A stretch of DNA of 64,000 nucleotides. It comes from Mytilus galloprovincialis. Lineage: Eukaryota; Mollusca; Bivalvia; Mytilida; Mytilidae. The notes beneath the pieces are model-generated. The model saw only the letters and a list, made by a program, of their open reading frames with translations, was not told the DNA's origin and did not search any database. The position numbers and the translations under genes were made by a program. The stretch lies in the NCBI RefSeq assembly GCF_965363235.1, contig NC_134839.1, forward strand, positions 57,937,560-58,001,559, given 5' to 3'. Below are positions 49,270 to 60,755 of the stretch, one piece after another. The number at the start of each line of letters is the position of its first letter. Positions within the stretch are counted from its first letter, which is position 1.

Positions 49270-49420
49270 ATAAAGGCAACAGTAGTATACCGCTGTTCAA
49301 ACTCATAAATCCATGGACAAAAAACAAAATCGGGGTAACAAACTAAAACTGAGGGAAACGCATTAAATATAAGAGGAGAACAACGACACAACACTACAAT
49401 GTAACACACAGATGCTTCCT
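49270..49420 (+). repeat. R-b repeat copy
   Basis: AAGGCAACAGTAGTATACCG, AAACTGAGGGAAACGC and AACGACACAACACTAC. The sequence from 49,420 to 50,350 holds only a degenerate hammerhead-family piece and no exon I can support. Confidence 0.8.
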
Positions 49421-50129
49421 TTAGATCGTTTTTGCAGAAACTTTTCAAATTACTTTCAAAATTAGTGTATGATGTTGATTTAATTTAAGCAATGTCAAAT
49501 GGGATGTGTGGCTACTCGTCATGCTGTTTGATATCGGCTTTGAGCTATCATCCTATCAGCATTGCGAAGACATGCAGAAGGTCAATACAAAAAAAGCGTG
49601 TCGTGTAGATGAGCACCGATATCACACAAAGCTTATACGAGAGTCATACTGCCAAAAACCATTAAACATGTAGACATTTGCTAGTCCTAATCTGCGGACT
49701 TGCTTCTTAGATTATATCATTGTCAAAAACAAATGTCGGCCACAACTGGTCGTTTTACTGGTAAAAGAAATTCAATTAAAATCTAATAACTAGTGACACT
49801 AGTTATAAAGACGAATTTTAATTTTAAAAAGGATATGGCTCTCTTTGTTTAAGTATAGTGTGTGCGTATTTTTTTATGATGGTTGATGAATAAAGTGATA
49901 CCTGGTTTTAAAAAAGCTATGACCTAATTCATCTATCCGTGAATGAGAATATTTTAGCATTGTTGTTAATATTTTCTAATCGCTGTTGATAAGTTGTTGC
50001 ATATAACATGTTAGTAAAATGCGTACCAAAATATTATGCTTTGTTCAGTTTGAGGAATAATTTTTTCCGTTTTACCAGATACAATCATTTTATCAAGTCG
50101 ATGAAAGATATTAGGCTAATAATTTATCA

Positions 50130-50250
50130 AGTTAGACGCGCATTTTCTGCTTCGTACTAGAATAGCAACTCGAATACGAAGTTGAAGAGCATTGAAAAAG
50201 AAAAATTCTAAAAGACGTGCCCAATACGGCTAGGACAATATCTGTCTTGT
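50130..50250 (-). repeat. Hammerhead-family repeat fragment
   Basis: Minus-strand copy: AGACGCGC, then ACGAAGTTGAAGAGCATTG and AATACGGCTAGG, the reverse complement of words in 42,485-42,700. The ribozyme core itself is disrupted. About 100-230 bp upstream of the gene C start exon. Confidence 0.6.
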
Positions 50251-50364
50251 GTCGAAAATCTGGAGTGTTTCGAATAATAAATAATGATATACAGAAAGTT
50301 TACTAATAACTACCTTGTCACTGATTTAACCGAAGATTATGTACTTTTATATTCACAGATCAGA

Positions 50365-53300
50365 ATGAAACTGATACTTGCTTTGTCTCTGTTCCTTGGA
50401 TATGTCACTTGGTATGTATGATGACAAAATTATACATTATAAATTGTATACGTCCAAAGTACTTTTTGAGACTAACCTTAACCAAGAACGCTCAAACCAG
50501 AACATTTGAAAGTCAATTATGTATAAAGGCAGAGACATATTGGAAGCTTAAAACATATAGGACATTAAAAGAAGAGTGCTAAATTCATTTACTTTGTTTA
50601 TGGACGACTGAATCTTAGATTCTCAGTTATTTCTTAATTTTTTAACGGAGCATTGTAGGGATTATGTGTTATAAATCGTGTCCGTACCCAGGCACTGACT
50701 ACTGTGCTTGTTATAAATTCAGAGATTAACAGATCAAGTATTAGTAAATGGAAGTCACAAATAAAAGGCATACATTTATATTATTTTTGCTAAATTCTGC
50801 TATTGTATCTAGATAACATATTAAATGCATGTAAAATATGTCAAGTTGTTACAATTGATTTCAACAAAGAAGCACAGAAGAATTGATTACGATGCATGTA
50901 TAATTGTCGAGAGCCTCGATATATTTTATAATCGTAATGTGTCCAAATTACATTTAACTATATTACTACTGTTAATTTAAAACTATTGCAAGGTTTATAT
51001 TAATCCGAATAATGCGACTGGGTAAAAAGTAAAATCACAACAAATCTCCATGCAAATGACAAAATCAAACGCTCAAACACACCAAACGAATGGATAACAA
51101 CTGTCATATTTCTGTCTGGATACAGGCATATTCTTAGGTAGAAAATGGTAAACTTAGCCAGATTTCATAGGTAGCTAAACCTCTTACTTGTATGATTGTC
51201 GCATACTTGTAAATATTAAAATAATACGAATTCGCATTTTGATATCTGATACTTAGAACTGTAAATAGATTTTTCTTAAATCACAATCAGTTATCTCGCA
51301 TTTTTACTCATTTTTTTATATCGCAATAGCACACAATAAGTTTGAAATCTAAAGTTAATGAAGGACTTAATGTGGGTTTTTTTTTCTCTGCGTTTTATTA
51401 GTAGTTTAACTAAGTCTAATCCTTTTAGTCCAAGCCTGGCAGTTTGTTAAATTATGTTTTTCCGAATTTGTTTCAAAGGATTTACAATAAATTCGTACAA
51501 GTCAAGGAAGATATTTAGCGCTATAAAACCAGGTTCAATCCACCATTTTCTACATTTGAAAATGCTTGTACCAAGTCAGGAATATGACAGTTGTTGTCCG
51601 TTCGTTAGATATGTGTTATCATTTATTTTGCCATTTGATTAGGGACTTTCCGTTTCGAATTTTCCGTGGAGTTTAGTATTTTTGTGATTTTACTTCTTCT
51701 TTTTTTTTTGTATTGCAGTCAGCATATCCATGGTCATGAACTGAAAGTATTGGCCCAGAATGAGTTCAATGGCTATGATCACAATCATAATGGTGTTCTA
51801 GAGATGGCCGAATTTGAAGCTTCTGTTCAAGGCACTGACACCAATGGTTTGTATCCTTGTATCATTTATGGAATATTGTCTCTTGAATTTTGAAATGAGA
51901 AGATACTATAGGTTCGTAAAAAAAAAGAACACTTGAAATGTTGACATGACATTGGTCATTGATCTACATGTATGGTCATATAAATTGGTACTATTCATGC
52001 TCTTTTCAATGAAAATCGTGACGTCCCAATGCATTCATAAAAGCACGACAATCTATGAGACGAGGAGGATAATTCTTAACAATCGTGGGCCGCACATTTT
52101 CTCAAAGTAAGACTTTAAAACTTCAAACTTCTTATATTAGAGGATATCGAGCTTTAAAAATTTCAGGAAATAATCGACTACCGCTTATCATCAAAAAGTA
52201 CACGTAAAAGGAAAATATAAATTCATCATAGATACCAGGATTATATGTTTGTACAAAAAAAAACGAACACAAAATATGAACAAGAAAAAATACGAAATTT
52301 AAATACCATTGACAATACTAATGTTTATCATATTCGTACTTTATTTGGTCTTTTTAACTTTATTTTATTCGCGCGACACCGATGAGTCTTTTGTAGCCAA
52401 AACACGGGTCTGGCATGGATACAAAGTTTAAGTCTTGTTATCAATGATAAGTTTATTTTCATGAATGTGTTGCAAAATAATACTACATATGAATGTTTTG
52501 ATTTATCAGAAACATAATCAATGTAAGCACTTACAAACAATTTAAACTGAAATATCTTGATATTGTGTTGAATCGGTATCCATTAAGAACAAGTTTAATG
52601 AAAGAATATGACCTTTCAGTCCTAATATGCCTAGTATCACTGTATTCCTATATCTTTAAATTTGCATCGTTTTGAAAGGTTTGAAGACTTTTTTTCAGTT
52701 TTAATTGTCTAAAGACGAACCTTTTACATAATGCGATTAACCTAGATTTTGCTATTCTCGTTGATACCTATTGTATCTCCTTCATATTTTTTGGGAATCT
52801 GAACATCGTTTAAGAACAACTCATGCTTTTTAAGCTTATATTTTTTTTTGAAGTACCTTGAATTATGATGATAATTGCACATCAAACTCAAATTAAATCT
52901 AAAATTAATTCACAGGTGATGGACACGTTACTTGCGCTGAATATGCCGCTGCAAGTTCACAGCCACATGCTCTAGCACTTGAGATATTCCACCATTATGA
53001 TCAAGATGTAGATTGTATCATGAGTCATGCAGATGCAGTGGCTACATTTCATCAAATCGACTCAAACGGTATGTAGGAATCTGATGTTCAGTGGTTGTCG
53101 TCTGTTTATGTGGATGATACGTGATTCTCGTTTCTTTTTTTTTTTTATAGATTAGACCGCTGGCTTTTTCCGATTGTATGGTTTTACACTAGTAATGTTT
53201 GGAGCCCTTTATAGCTTCCTGTTCGGTGTAAGCCTAGGCTCCGTGTTGAAGACCTTGACCTATTATGGTTTACTTTTATAAATTGTGACTTGGGTATAAA

Positions 53301-54108
53301 GTTGTCTCATTGGCACTCATACCACATCTTCCTATATCTATATATATTTGAAATTAGTTTAAGTAAACCGCTATTCTCAATCGTCTTGGTTTTTTTAAAT
53401 TGATTAGTTATCATTATATATTTGATATTTATCCTCACGCATAGAGAACACGGATACATATTTATGTAGTTATAACCGTTACATATGCGTTGCGTTAAAG
53501 TTTTGGACTAAATGTGGTATAGACACAAGAAAAGGTAACCAAAATGTATTTGCCGATAAGCCATCTATGCTCGGTAACAAATTATTTCTTTAATTGCAAG
53601 ATTGGAACGAAGAAACAAATATATGTACAGATGACCAAACTGCAAACAAATACTTCAACAAATAAAACTAAAAGAAAATCTTTTTTTAAACAGGTGGTGG
53701 AACTGTGAATGAACACGAGTTTGAACATTATTACACACAGGTAAAGTATAAATAATTTACATGGTGCAACACACATTGTTCAATACTAAATTTATTTCTA
53801 TTAATTGCACATTTATCTAACTTTGAATTTCAGTGAATTAAAACATTTGGAATTAAATTTGAGAACTTTTATTTTTTAAAGTAAAAGATGTGTTTAATCA
53901 ATTGATTTTGCCATTTGATTAGGGACTTTCCGTTTTGATTTTTTCTCGGAGTTTAGTATTTTTGTGATTTTACTTTACTAAATGGTATTGATGTGACTTT
54001 TTATTAGCTTGATACATCTACCGGTATGTGTTTTACTTATCTATTTCTCGTTATCTGTAGATAATGAAGCATCTTGGACACATTCCACACGGCCACAATG
54101 GAAGATAA
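50365..54108 (+). CDS. Secreted four-EF-hand calcium-binding protein, gene C
   Basis: Coding exons: 50365-50411, 51719-51846, 52916-53068, 53694-53740, 54061-54108; phases 2, 1, 1, 0; 140 residues. Signal peptide 1-15 (MKLILALSLFLGYVT), then His-rich QHIHGHEL like gene B. EF loops: 36-47 (DHNHNGVLEMAE), 56-67 (DTNGDGHVTCAE), 87-98 (DQDVDCIMSHAD, with Asp at position 12), 107-118 (DSNGGGTVNEHE, with Gly at position 5). Loops 3 and 4 depart from consensus, so two strong sites are likely. Cys65 and Cys92 match the conserved pair. The tail is HIPHGHNGR. The acceptor at 50,358 just before ATCAGAATG implies an upstream leader exon, not located. The final coding exon ends one base after the stop (54,109) at a donor and splices to 54,796. 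Closest to B in its N-terminus and signal peptide, but clearly older than the A/D and B/E pairs. Confidence 0.88.
51028..51215 (+). repeat. R-c repeat copy in gene C intron 1
   Basis: GTAAAATCACAACAAATCTC, AATGGATAACAACTGTCATA and TAGCTAAACCTCTTACTTG. It faces the inverted copy at 51,520-51,710 in the same intron, so the two could pair in the transcript. Confidence 0.8.
51520..51710 (-). repeat. R-c copy abutting the gene C exon 2 acceptor
   Basis: Reverse-complement copy from AAAACCAGGTTCAATCCACC to GTATTTTTGTGATTTTACTT. Its T-rich end runs directly into the TTCTTCTTTTT tract and the TTGCAG acceptor at 51,718. Confidence 0.8.
52330..52460 (+). repeat. Hammerhead-family copy with damaged core
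   Basis: CACCGATGAGTCTTTTGTAG and GGTCTGGCATGG align to the 42.6-kb ribozyme. CTGATGA has become CCGATGA and the GAAA box is altered, so activity is not expected. Located in gene C intron 2. Confidence 0.65.
53190..53348 (-). repeat. R-d repeat copy
   Basis: Long copy in gene C intron 3: GCCCTTTATAGCTTCCTG, CTCCGTGTTGAAGACC, TTGTCTCATTGGCACTCAT and CATCTTCCTATATCTA. Confidence 0.8.
53905..53985 (-). repeat. R-c fragment in gene C intron 4
   Basis: TTTGCCATTTGATTAGGGAC to GTATTTTTGTGATTTTAC, the same 3' piece as at 51,640-51,710. Confidence 0.75.
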
Positions 54109-54351
54109 GGTAAATTTAGTGTTCGTTTTTCCAATTATTATATTATTAAAAACATGATATGTCTTCGACTTTAGAATTTTCAATTAAAAAGGTCTTGTCT
54201 ACAAAAGTCGTAATGTTATCAAACACAAATTCACTACATTTGATGTCTTTAACTGTTGATCTGGTTCTTTAAAGGTATGTTTTCTTACCTTTGAACATTG
54301 TCGATTGTTATCATGCAGTTGCAATTTTGATCAATCAATAACCATCTAAAT

Positions 54352-54545
54352 AAAGGCAACAGTAGTTTACCGCTGTTCGAAATTCATCAATCGATGGAGA
54401 AAAAACAAATCCTGGTCACAAACTAAAACCGAGGGAAACACATCAAAGATAAGAAGAAAAACAACGACACAACATAAACACTAAAATGCAACACACACGA
54501 ATTATACGATAACAATAGCCATTTTCCTGACTTGGTACACAACAA
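54352..54545 (+). repeat. R-b and R-c joined copy in the gene C 3' UTR intron
   Basis: AAAGGCAACAGTAGTTTACC (R-b) runs on into ATAACAATAGCCATTTTCC and TGACTTGGTACACAAC (R-c-like). The same R-b/R-c joint occurs at about 61,090, so the two may be modules of one larger family. Confidence 0.7.
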
Positions 54546-54795
54546 ATTAAGAAAAACAGTTTCTATTAATTCAAATGTTAAATCTACGAATAATTTTTCT
54601 ATACATATAATTTTATTTTCTATCATTTTGAATATGCGGGAAAATATAGCTGTACCATTTTGGGTATCGGGCGGTTATATTCTCAGTCTGCTTAAAAGTG
54701 TGAATAGCTTCTGTTCATTCTCATTTTAAGAGCTAAGAAAAAACGAATGTCTACTTCTAATCAACGAATTATTCTGTACTTTTTTGTTTTTGCAG

Positions 54796-54960
54796 GTTGG
54801 AAATGTTAAAAAGGCCAAATATAGTACGAAGGTGAAGATCATTGAGGACCAAAAATCCCTGAAATTTTTGCAAATACAACTAATATTATCTATTCCAGAA
54901 GTGCTGACTACTGGGTAGATGATACCCTCAAAGAGATACAGGAAGTTACCATGATGTTTT
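54796..54960 (+). other. Putative 3' non-coding exon of gene C, repeat-derived
   Basis: Acceptor TTTTGCAG at 54,795 pairs with the donor at 54,110. From about 54,825 the exon matches the hammerhead-family repeat in reverse orientation (AGGTGAAGATCATTGAGGAC, then TAATATTATCTATTCC), followed by GAAGTGCTGACTACTGGG, another common mussel repeat word. No clear AATAAA; the 3' end is uncertain. Confidence 0.5.
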
Positions 54961-54999
54961 TATGATTAACTTAAATAAGAACTTTGAAAAATATTTAGT

Positions 55000-56227
55000 C
55001 AAACATCTAGATAGGTACACACTATAAAAACAGGATATGTTTATCGTTATTTAAATGTTGATAACAAAATGAGAGAATGTTATATATCCATATCTTTTAC
55101 TAAAACAATTGTCGTTAAAATAGCATAAAGCATCAGCAGCCTAAGGGTTATGGAACGGGTTCGAAATTCGTGTGCTTATGGTACATCGTATTGCGTCTGA
55201 ATGCAGTTCTCAAAACTCATATGCCAATTGTAAAAATAAGAATTAGTAAATAGTGATGCCATCAAAAAAGGGGGAAAAAAACAGAAAACGTATATACTAA
55301 ATAAGCTATCGTTTTTATTGCATGTAACTTTTGTAACAAAATAAAACAAAACACAGTAAACATAGTAAACAAAAAAGGATGAAATACAGTGAAGGGAAAA
55401 AAAGAAGAACAATTGTTAAGCGCTATTCGAAAGGTGGCCATCAACAAACGAAGAAAACAAAAATTTTGATTTAAAAAATACTTGAACAATATCATTCCTT
55501 TGTCTCCCAATATGAAAAAAAAAACAAAACCAGATTTCTTTCTGACTATGCATGATCTGCTAATAAAGCCAAAGTATAACTTAAAAGCAAAGTGATATTT
55601 GGCATACAAAAAATGTCAGAATATAAGATATGTCCATTTGATGGCCAAGTCCCAATGTTTGAATGAAATAGTATCTCAGCATTGGTAAAGTACTTCAACG
55701 GTTGGTCGTCACAGCTCTTGGGAGGTTCCGTGTGTAAAAATCCTATAATAAAAGAACAACCCGGATTAATTGTTGTGGTATTTGAATTAGCGTGTTAATA
55801 TATTAGAAAAAATGTTAGTCTGACCTGACACCCTTTAAACTACTCGGTAGTTAAATTTTTTTGTTTCCATGATATCATTTAATCTGTAATGTCTCTGTTT
55901 TAACACAAATACACAGAACTTCTAATCAACGTTTGATTTTGATTAATAAAAAAAAAATATCTATAATACACTTAAAATATTTTTGTATACAATGATGCAT
56001 TTTGTATTTTTCATTATTGTCTTTTCACTTCCATAGACACACAATTGAGCACTACTTCAACACATATAAGCATACTATGTATTGATAAAAAAAAAAATTT
56101 TAATCACTGATATATTTACATTTCATAATTATGCATCAATTGCATTTTTTATATTTGCACAAGTTTTTATATCTAAAACATTTTGTTATTCGCTAAATAT
56201 AATTTTGATACTTGTTTTTATAAAGAT
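55000..56227. other. Intergenic, no gene and no D exon 1 or 2 seen
   Basis: AT-rich. I looked for a signal-peptide exon and for the EF-hand 1 exon that gene A has ahead of its minisatellite and found neither. Reverse-strand open frames at 55,176-55,609 are A/T-rich with no domain. Confidence 0.5.
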
Positions 56228-56279
56228 GTTTCAAAAGAGGGACGAAAGATACCAGAGGAACAGTCAAACTCATAGATAG
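56228..56279 (+). repeat. R-a fragment at the left edge of the D array
   Basis: AAAGAGGGACGAAAGATACC through CAAACTCATAGATAGA, then an abrupt switch to minisatellite sequence at about 56,280. Only the first ~50 bp of the family are present, so the breakpoint lies here. Confidence 0.8.
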
Positions 56280-56283
56280 ACTG

Positions 56284-56985
56284 AGAGGTACAGTATTTGT
56301 TCAGCGGAGACGGTGATGACGGTAGGTACAGTATTTGCTCAGAGGAAACGATGATGACGGTAGGTACAGTATTTGTTCAGCGGAGACGGTGATGACGGTA
56401 GGTACAGAATTTGTTCAGAGGAGACGATGATGACGGTGATACAGTATTTGTTCAGAGGAGACGGTAATGACGGTAGGTATAGTATTTGTTCAGAGGAGAC
56501 GGTGATGACGGTAGGTACAGTATTTGTTAAGTTAAGACGGTGATGACGGTAGGTACAGTATTGGTTCAGAGGAGACGGTGATGACGGTAGGTACAGAATT
56601 TGCTCAGAGGAGACGATGATGACGGTAGGTACAGAATTTGCTCAGAGGAGACGATGATGACGGTAGGTACAGACTTTGCTCAGAGGAGACGATGATGACG
56701 GTAGCTACAGTATTTGTTCAGAGGAGACGATGATGACGGTAGGTACATCATTTGTTCAGAGGAGACGATGATGACGGTAGGTACAGAATTTGTTTAGAGG
56801 AGACGGTGATGACGGTAGGTACAGAATTTGTTCAGAGGAGACGGTGATGACGGTAGGTACAGTTTTTGGTCAGAGGAGACGGTGATGACGGTAAGTACAG
56901 TATTTGTTCAGAGGAGACGGTGATGACGGTAGGTACAGTATTTGTTCAGAGGAGACGGTGATGACGGTAGGTACAGAATTTGCTA
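56284..56985 (+). repeat. 38-bp minisatellite upstream of gene D exon 3
   Basis: About 18 units of the GAGGAGACG(A/G)TGATGACGG type with GTAGGTACAGTATTTG, the third flavour of the gene A array. The array lies at the place of gene A's intron 2 end, and the sequence after it (about 57,000-57,427) matches gene A's intron up to exon 3. The founding exon is missing. Confidence 0.9.
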
Positions 56986-57427
56986 GGTAAAGTTGACCTT
57001 TTTAGTATGTGCAGAAGCGAAGATGAAAAGGTGAGTTTTAAAACACTTTAGTGATCGAAGCATGATCTGTACAGCTCAAAGATATTGGATTGTAAGAAAA
57101 CTTTCGTGCATTTATCAATTCAATTTATCCAGCCCCTGTGTTGCAACTATATCTTTGTCACTGTCTATGTGAGATTTGTGTTTTGTAAATTGACAACCTA
57201 ATCTTTAATAAGCACTGTACATACTTATTATTTATTTTTTGTTATTCTTGGTATTATTATTTGTTATAATATCCCCAAATAGTAAAATAAGTTCAATACT
57301 CTCTTGTCTAGTATATGGCTTATTTTCTGTATACATATTTTCATAATTGCATGCCCTCAAATAGATCCTTTTGGTTGGATACATGATATAATTTCAAAGC
57401 CAACAAATTGCTATTTTTTTCCAACAG

Positions 57428-59123
57428 GTGACGGAATCATAACTTGCGACGAGTATGTTCGTCATTCGTCATCACCACATGACATTGCTTTGGGAGTACT
57501 GAACCAATTCAATGGCGGCGATTGTAAGTTAACGCACGATGAAGGACTGGTTTCATATCACCACATGGACGGAAACGGTAAATTTTCACTTATATTTTGA
57601 GTGTAAGCCAGCTGATGCGCCTTTGAATAAGTGTTGTAGTAGGTTAAATATTATCATCTATTACTTTTTTATCGTTAAAGTACAATAACCTTTTATTTCA
57701 GTTCGTATTATTATGAAAAGGGATGAAAATCAGGATTATAAATGTAAAATAAGACTTAATAAATTGTATGCGTCCGGAGCATTTTTTTTTTTTGGATTAT
57801 CTCCATCAGGAACGCTCAGAGCCAAATATTTAAAAGCCAATGAATTTCAGAAACACGAAAAGAGAAACAAGGCCAAACGTAACTCTAAGCTAACATTTAA
57901 AAGAAAACACATCATGGCAAAAAACATACGAAAAGTCCACAAAAAACTACACAGGCGACAATATTAGGCAACTCGAGCCCACCAAAGTACATGTGGCAGA
58001 TACTCGGATTCTCCAGACTCTCCTGCTCTAATAATGACACTAGTTGTTTTGTTCATGGGAAGGTAAAATACTGTGATAAATTCCTTTCTGATGGGTCACA
58101 ATTAAAAAAATGGGTGGAAGTTATTTACGCCATCTTAAAACGTCTGTGAAATTATTTAACAGTCATCCAAATGGTAATGACTCTAACTTACTCTTCAGAG
58201 CCCCTGATGCAAAAGTTTCAATGTAAACATCAATCCCCTCTCAAAATAATCATTGTAGCAAAGTCTTGTATTATAGAACTACTTATAGGGAAATATTTAC
58301 TTCATATTTAGGTTCTCTTAGTATGTTGTTGCATAGACATGGAAAATTCCTAATAATAGAATAACTGAAATCGTATTTCTTGACGCGAAATTATGTGTTA
58401 GGTCATTGTCAAATCTGGAATGATCCCTCTTTATAAATTAAGATTGTTTAAATGGTGCTTTAAGAAAAGAATATACAATTTCGTTATTTATTTCAGGGGA
58501 TGGAATTCTTCAAGAGATGGAGTTTATAAATTTCTACATTCAGGTAAATGTTCTTGAGAACTAAACTGTTCATAATTTTATTGCTCATTCAGCATATAAA
58601 TTAATGTGTTTATATTCTATTATTTTTATAAGATTTAATGAATGTTATTTATCATTATTAAAATCTTCAAGACAAAAATACATGAATCGTCACTGTGAAG
58701 TTTTATATACAGATTGAAATGGAAATAATTTTGTCTTTGTTTTGCTTGTTTTAAATCAGTCATCACCATCTTGTTTTATGCTGGATACCAATTTTCGTGG
58801 GTTTCGTTGGTATAGGTGAACCAAAGATTTGAATGTTCAACGAAGTACTAATTTTTCATAGGCTTGTAAATGCCGACTGTTGCCAAAAGCAGAAATAAAA
58901 TAACACAAAAATGCGTTTTCCCTTATATCAACGAAAATTGGTACCCACTAAAATAAACAAATCAACGGTATACATGTTGTGTCGATATCTGTCTAGTGTC
59001 TTTTGATTATTTTTCGTCGTTGGGTTACGGTTTCCAAATATTAACACATCATATTTCTTTTTATATCAGGTTTTGAAAAATCTTGGACTTACTGATCATG
59101 GACATACAACAAAGAGCACTTGA
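57428..59123 (+). CDS. EF-hand protein gene D, exons 3-5 only (duplicate of A)
   Basis: Exons 57428-57577, 58497-58543 and 59070-59123 match gene A exons 3, 4 and 5 in length, phase and nearly all residues (changes include Pro103 to Ser and Ile118 to Met). They encode the rest of EF loop 2, the shortened 11-residue loop 3, loop 4 (DGNGDGILQEME) and the tail DHGHTTKST, with no internal stop or frameshift. Exons 1 and 2 (signal peptide, EF-hand 1) are absent upstream; sequence switches to an R-a fragment at the start of the minisatellite. Either D is a headless duplicate, or exons from elsewhere are spliced on: gene C exon 2 ends in the same phase (1) 5.6 kb upstream on the same strand. The stop overlaps AATAAA as in A. 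Open but possibly a pseudogene. Confidence 0.72.
57740..58060 (+). repeat. Repeat in gene D intron 3, shared with gene A
   Basis: TTATCTCCATCAGGAACGCT, AGCCAAATATTTAAAAGCC and GGCAACTCGAGCCCACC. The open frame at 57,713-57,967 lies in this repeat and is not taken as a gene. Confidence 0.7.
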
Positions 59124-59128
59124 ATAAA

Positions 59129-60755
59129 AGATATTTTGAATAAACCATGTCATTGTTAATGGTCATTGGTTTTACTATCATGTCGATAAAGTAGTTAATG
59201 CTATGAAAGTTCACTACGACCTCAGGTTGACCATAAATTCACTGTCGTAACCTGAACGTTATATGTTATGTTTGTATTATTTTATAATGTGATAATTATC
59301 CATGACGAGAGTGAAACGGCGGGTGCCACCAATGAAGCAGAAACTGCAAACCATAGAGGAGCACATGAGTTTACCCGTAGTTTTGGTTGTGGTTCATGTT
59401 GCTCATTCTTTAGTTTTCTGTGTAATGTTTGATTTTTTTTGTTGTTTTCTTTTTGGTTCTGGTGTTGTCTTCTATTATAGGACTTTTGATTTATATCATG
59501 GGTATCTTTTCTCGGTCTTTTTTCCATTATACAGGTCTCACTTGAAATATCACTATTACTATCTGGTTGAAATCTAGTTGAAATCTGGTATTATTGTTTG
59601 GTGTTACACCGTTGTCCCAAGTAAATAATTTTAATTGCATTGTTGAATCGTCCATATAAATGTTTCAGTGAAAGTCAAAGTTGCTGGAAAGTCAATATTA
59701 CAATATAGACCTTCGTATGTTTCAACCAAATGAATGTATAACAAAAGATACATATGCAAAGCCTTATGCATGATTGAACCAATAAACTATATAAATAATA
59801 TGAAGATGTGTACGGTTTTTTTCTTTCTATTCTGTGCCATCGACTCCCCTATTATATCACGAAATTCCACTTATAAGACTTATAAGAATTCAGAGTGTAT
59901 AGAAAGTAGCATTACACCCAAAACTTACTTCAAAATATATTATATTTATCCTTTTTTTTTTTTTAGATAAGAAAGGTAGTGAGGGGGTTACGGGTAACAA
60001 AAATGACATTTTTGGCTCAAATAATATGGTAAATAATACTAAATGAAAAAGACCAAATGCCATTTTCCCCATAAAAATATAAAAGATCGAAGTTTTACCG
60101 AAATTGGAAATCGATTGACCAAGATTTTTAAAATCTGGTGGCTGAAATTTATTCCGTCAGCAAATAATGCAAAGTTGTATTGTAGTGTAAATAGTTCATT
60201 CGTTTTCAACAGCAAATCATAAAAAAATGTTTGTTTCTTTCGTCATATTAAAATAATTTAAATAAAAAAGGAAAAAAGTAAAAGAATTGCTCAACTTTGG
60301 AACTTTGGTGCTTATATAGTTACATATATGCCATTGTCACACGTTGACCTTGGCATATGATCTTTTGTGTCAGACTAAGCCTTTAATTATTGAAAATAAA
60401 TTATCTTCGTGCAGAGGATATTATTAGGGCATAGTACATGATAGATATTTCGTAATGAATAGACTTACGTTGTTCCAATGGCGATTGTCGTGCCTTATCA
60501 ACATATGCATATATTATTGTCTGATTTTTAACAATGTATATTCAATGTTTTTCTTGTTCCAACTGCATTTACTTTTGGCCAACATCTGCAAAGGCGGGAA
60601 AAACGAAAATGGCTCCATAGAAGAAACTTAAAAAGTATTTATCAATCACTGTAATGAAAACATTGATGCATTAGTTATACCTCATGACTTTTTGTCTTTG
60701 TTTTCATATTTACAACAATTTATATCTTACACTTTTGCGCTTTATTTTTAGATTG
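59129..60755 (+). other. 3' flank of gene D, copy 2 of the segmental duplication
   Basis: Co-linear with 12,170-15,083 but without the R-d insertion and several other stretches found in copy 1. No gene seen. Open frames at 59,282-59,577 and 59,734-59,970 have no domain and are not conserved as frames in copy 1. Confidence 0.7.

Noticed and set aside
55176-55609. Overlapping phenylalanine-rich minus-strand frames
   Set aside because: Products of A/T-rich sequence; no domain or splice context.
57713-57967. Lysine-rich 84-codon frame in gene D intron 3
   Set aside because: Sits in a dispersed repeat shared with gene A's intron, where the frame is not kept.
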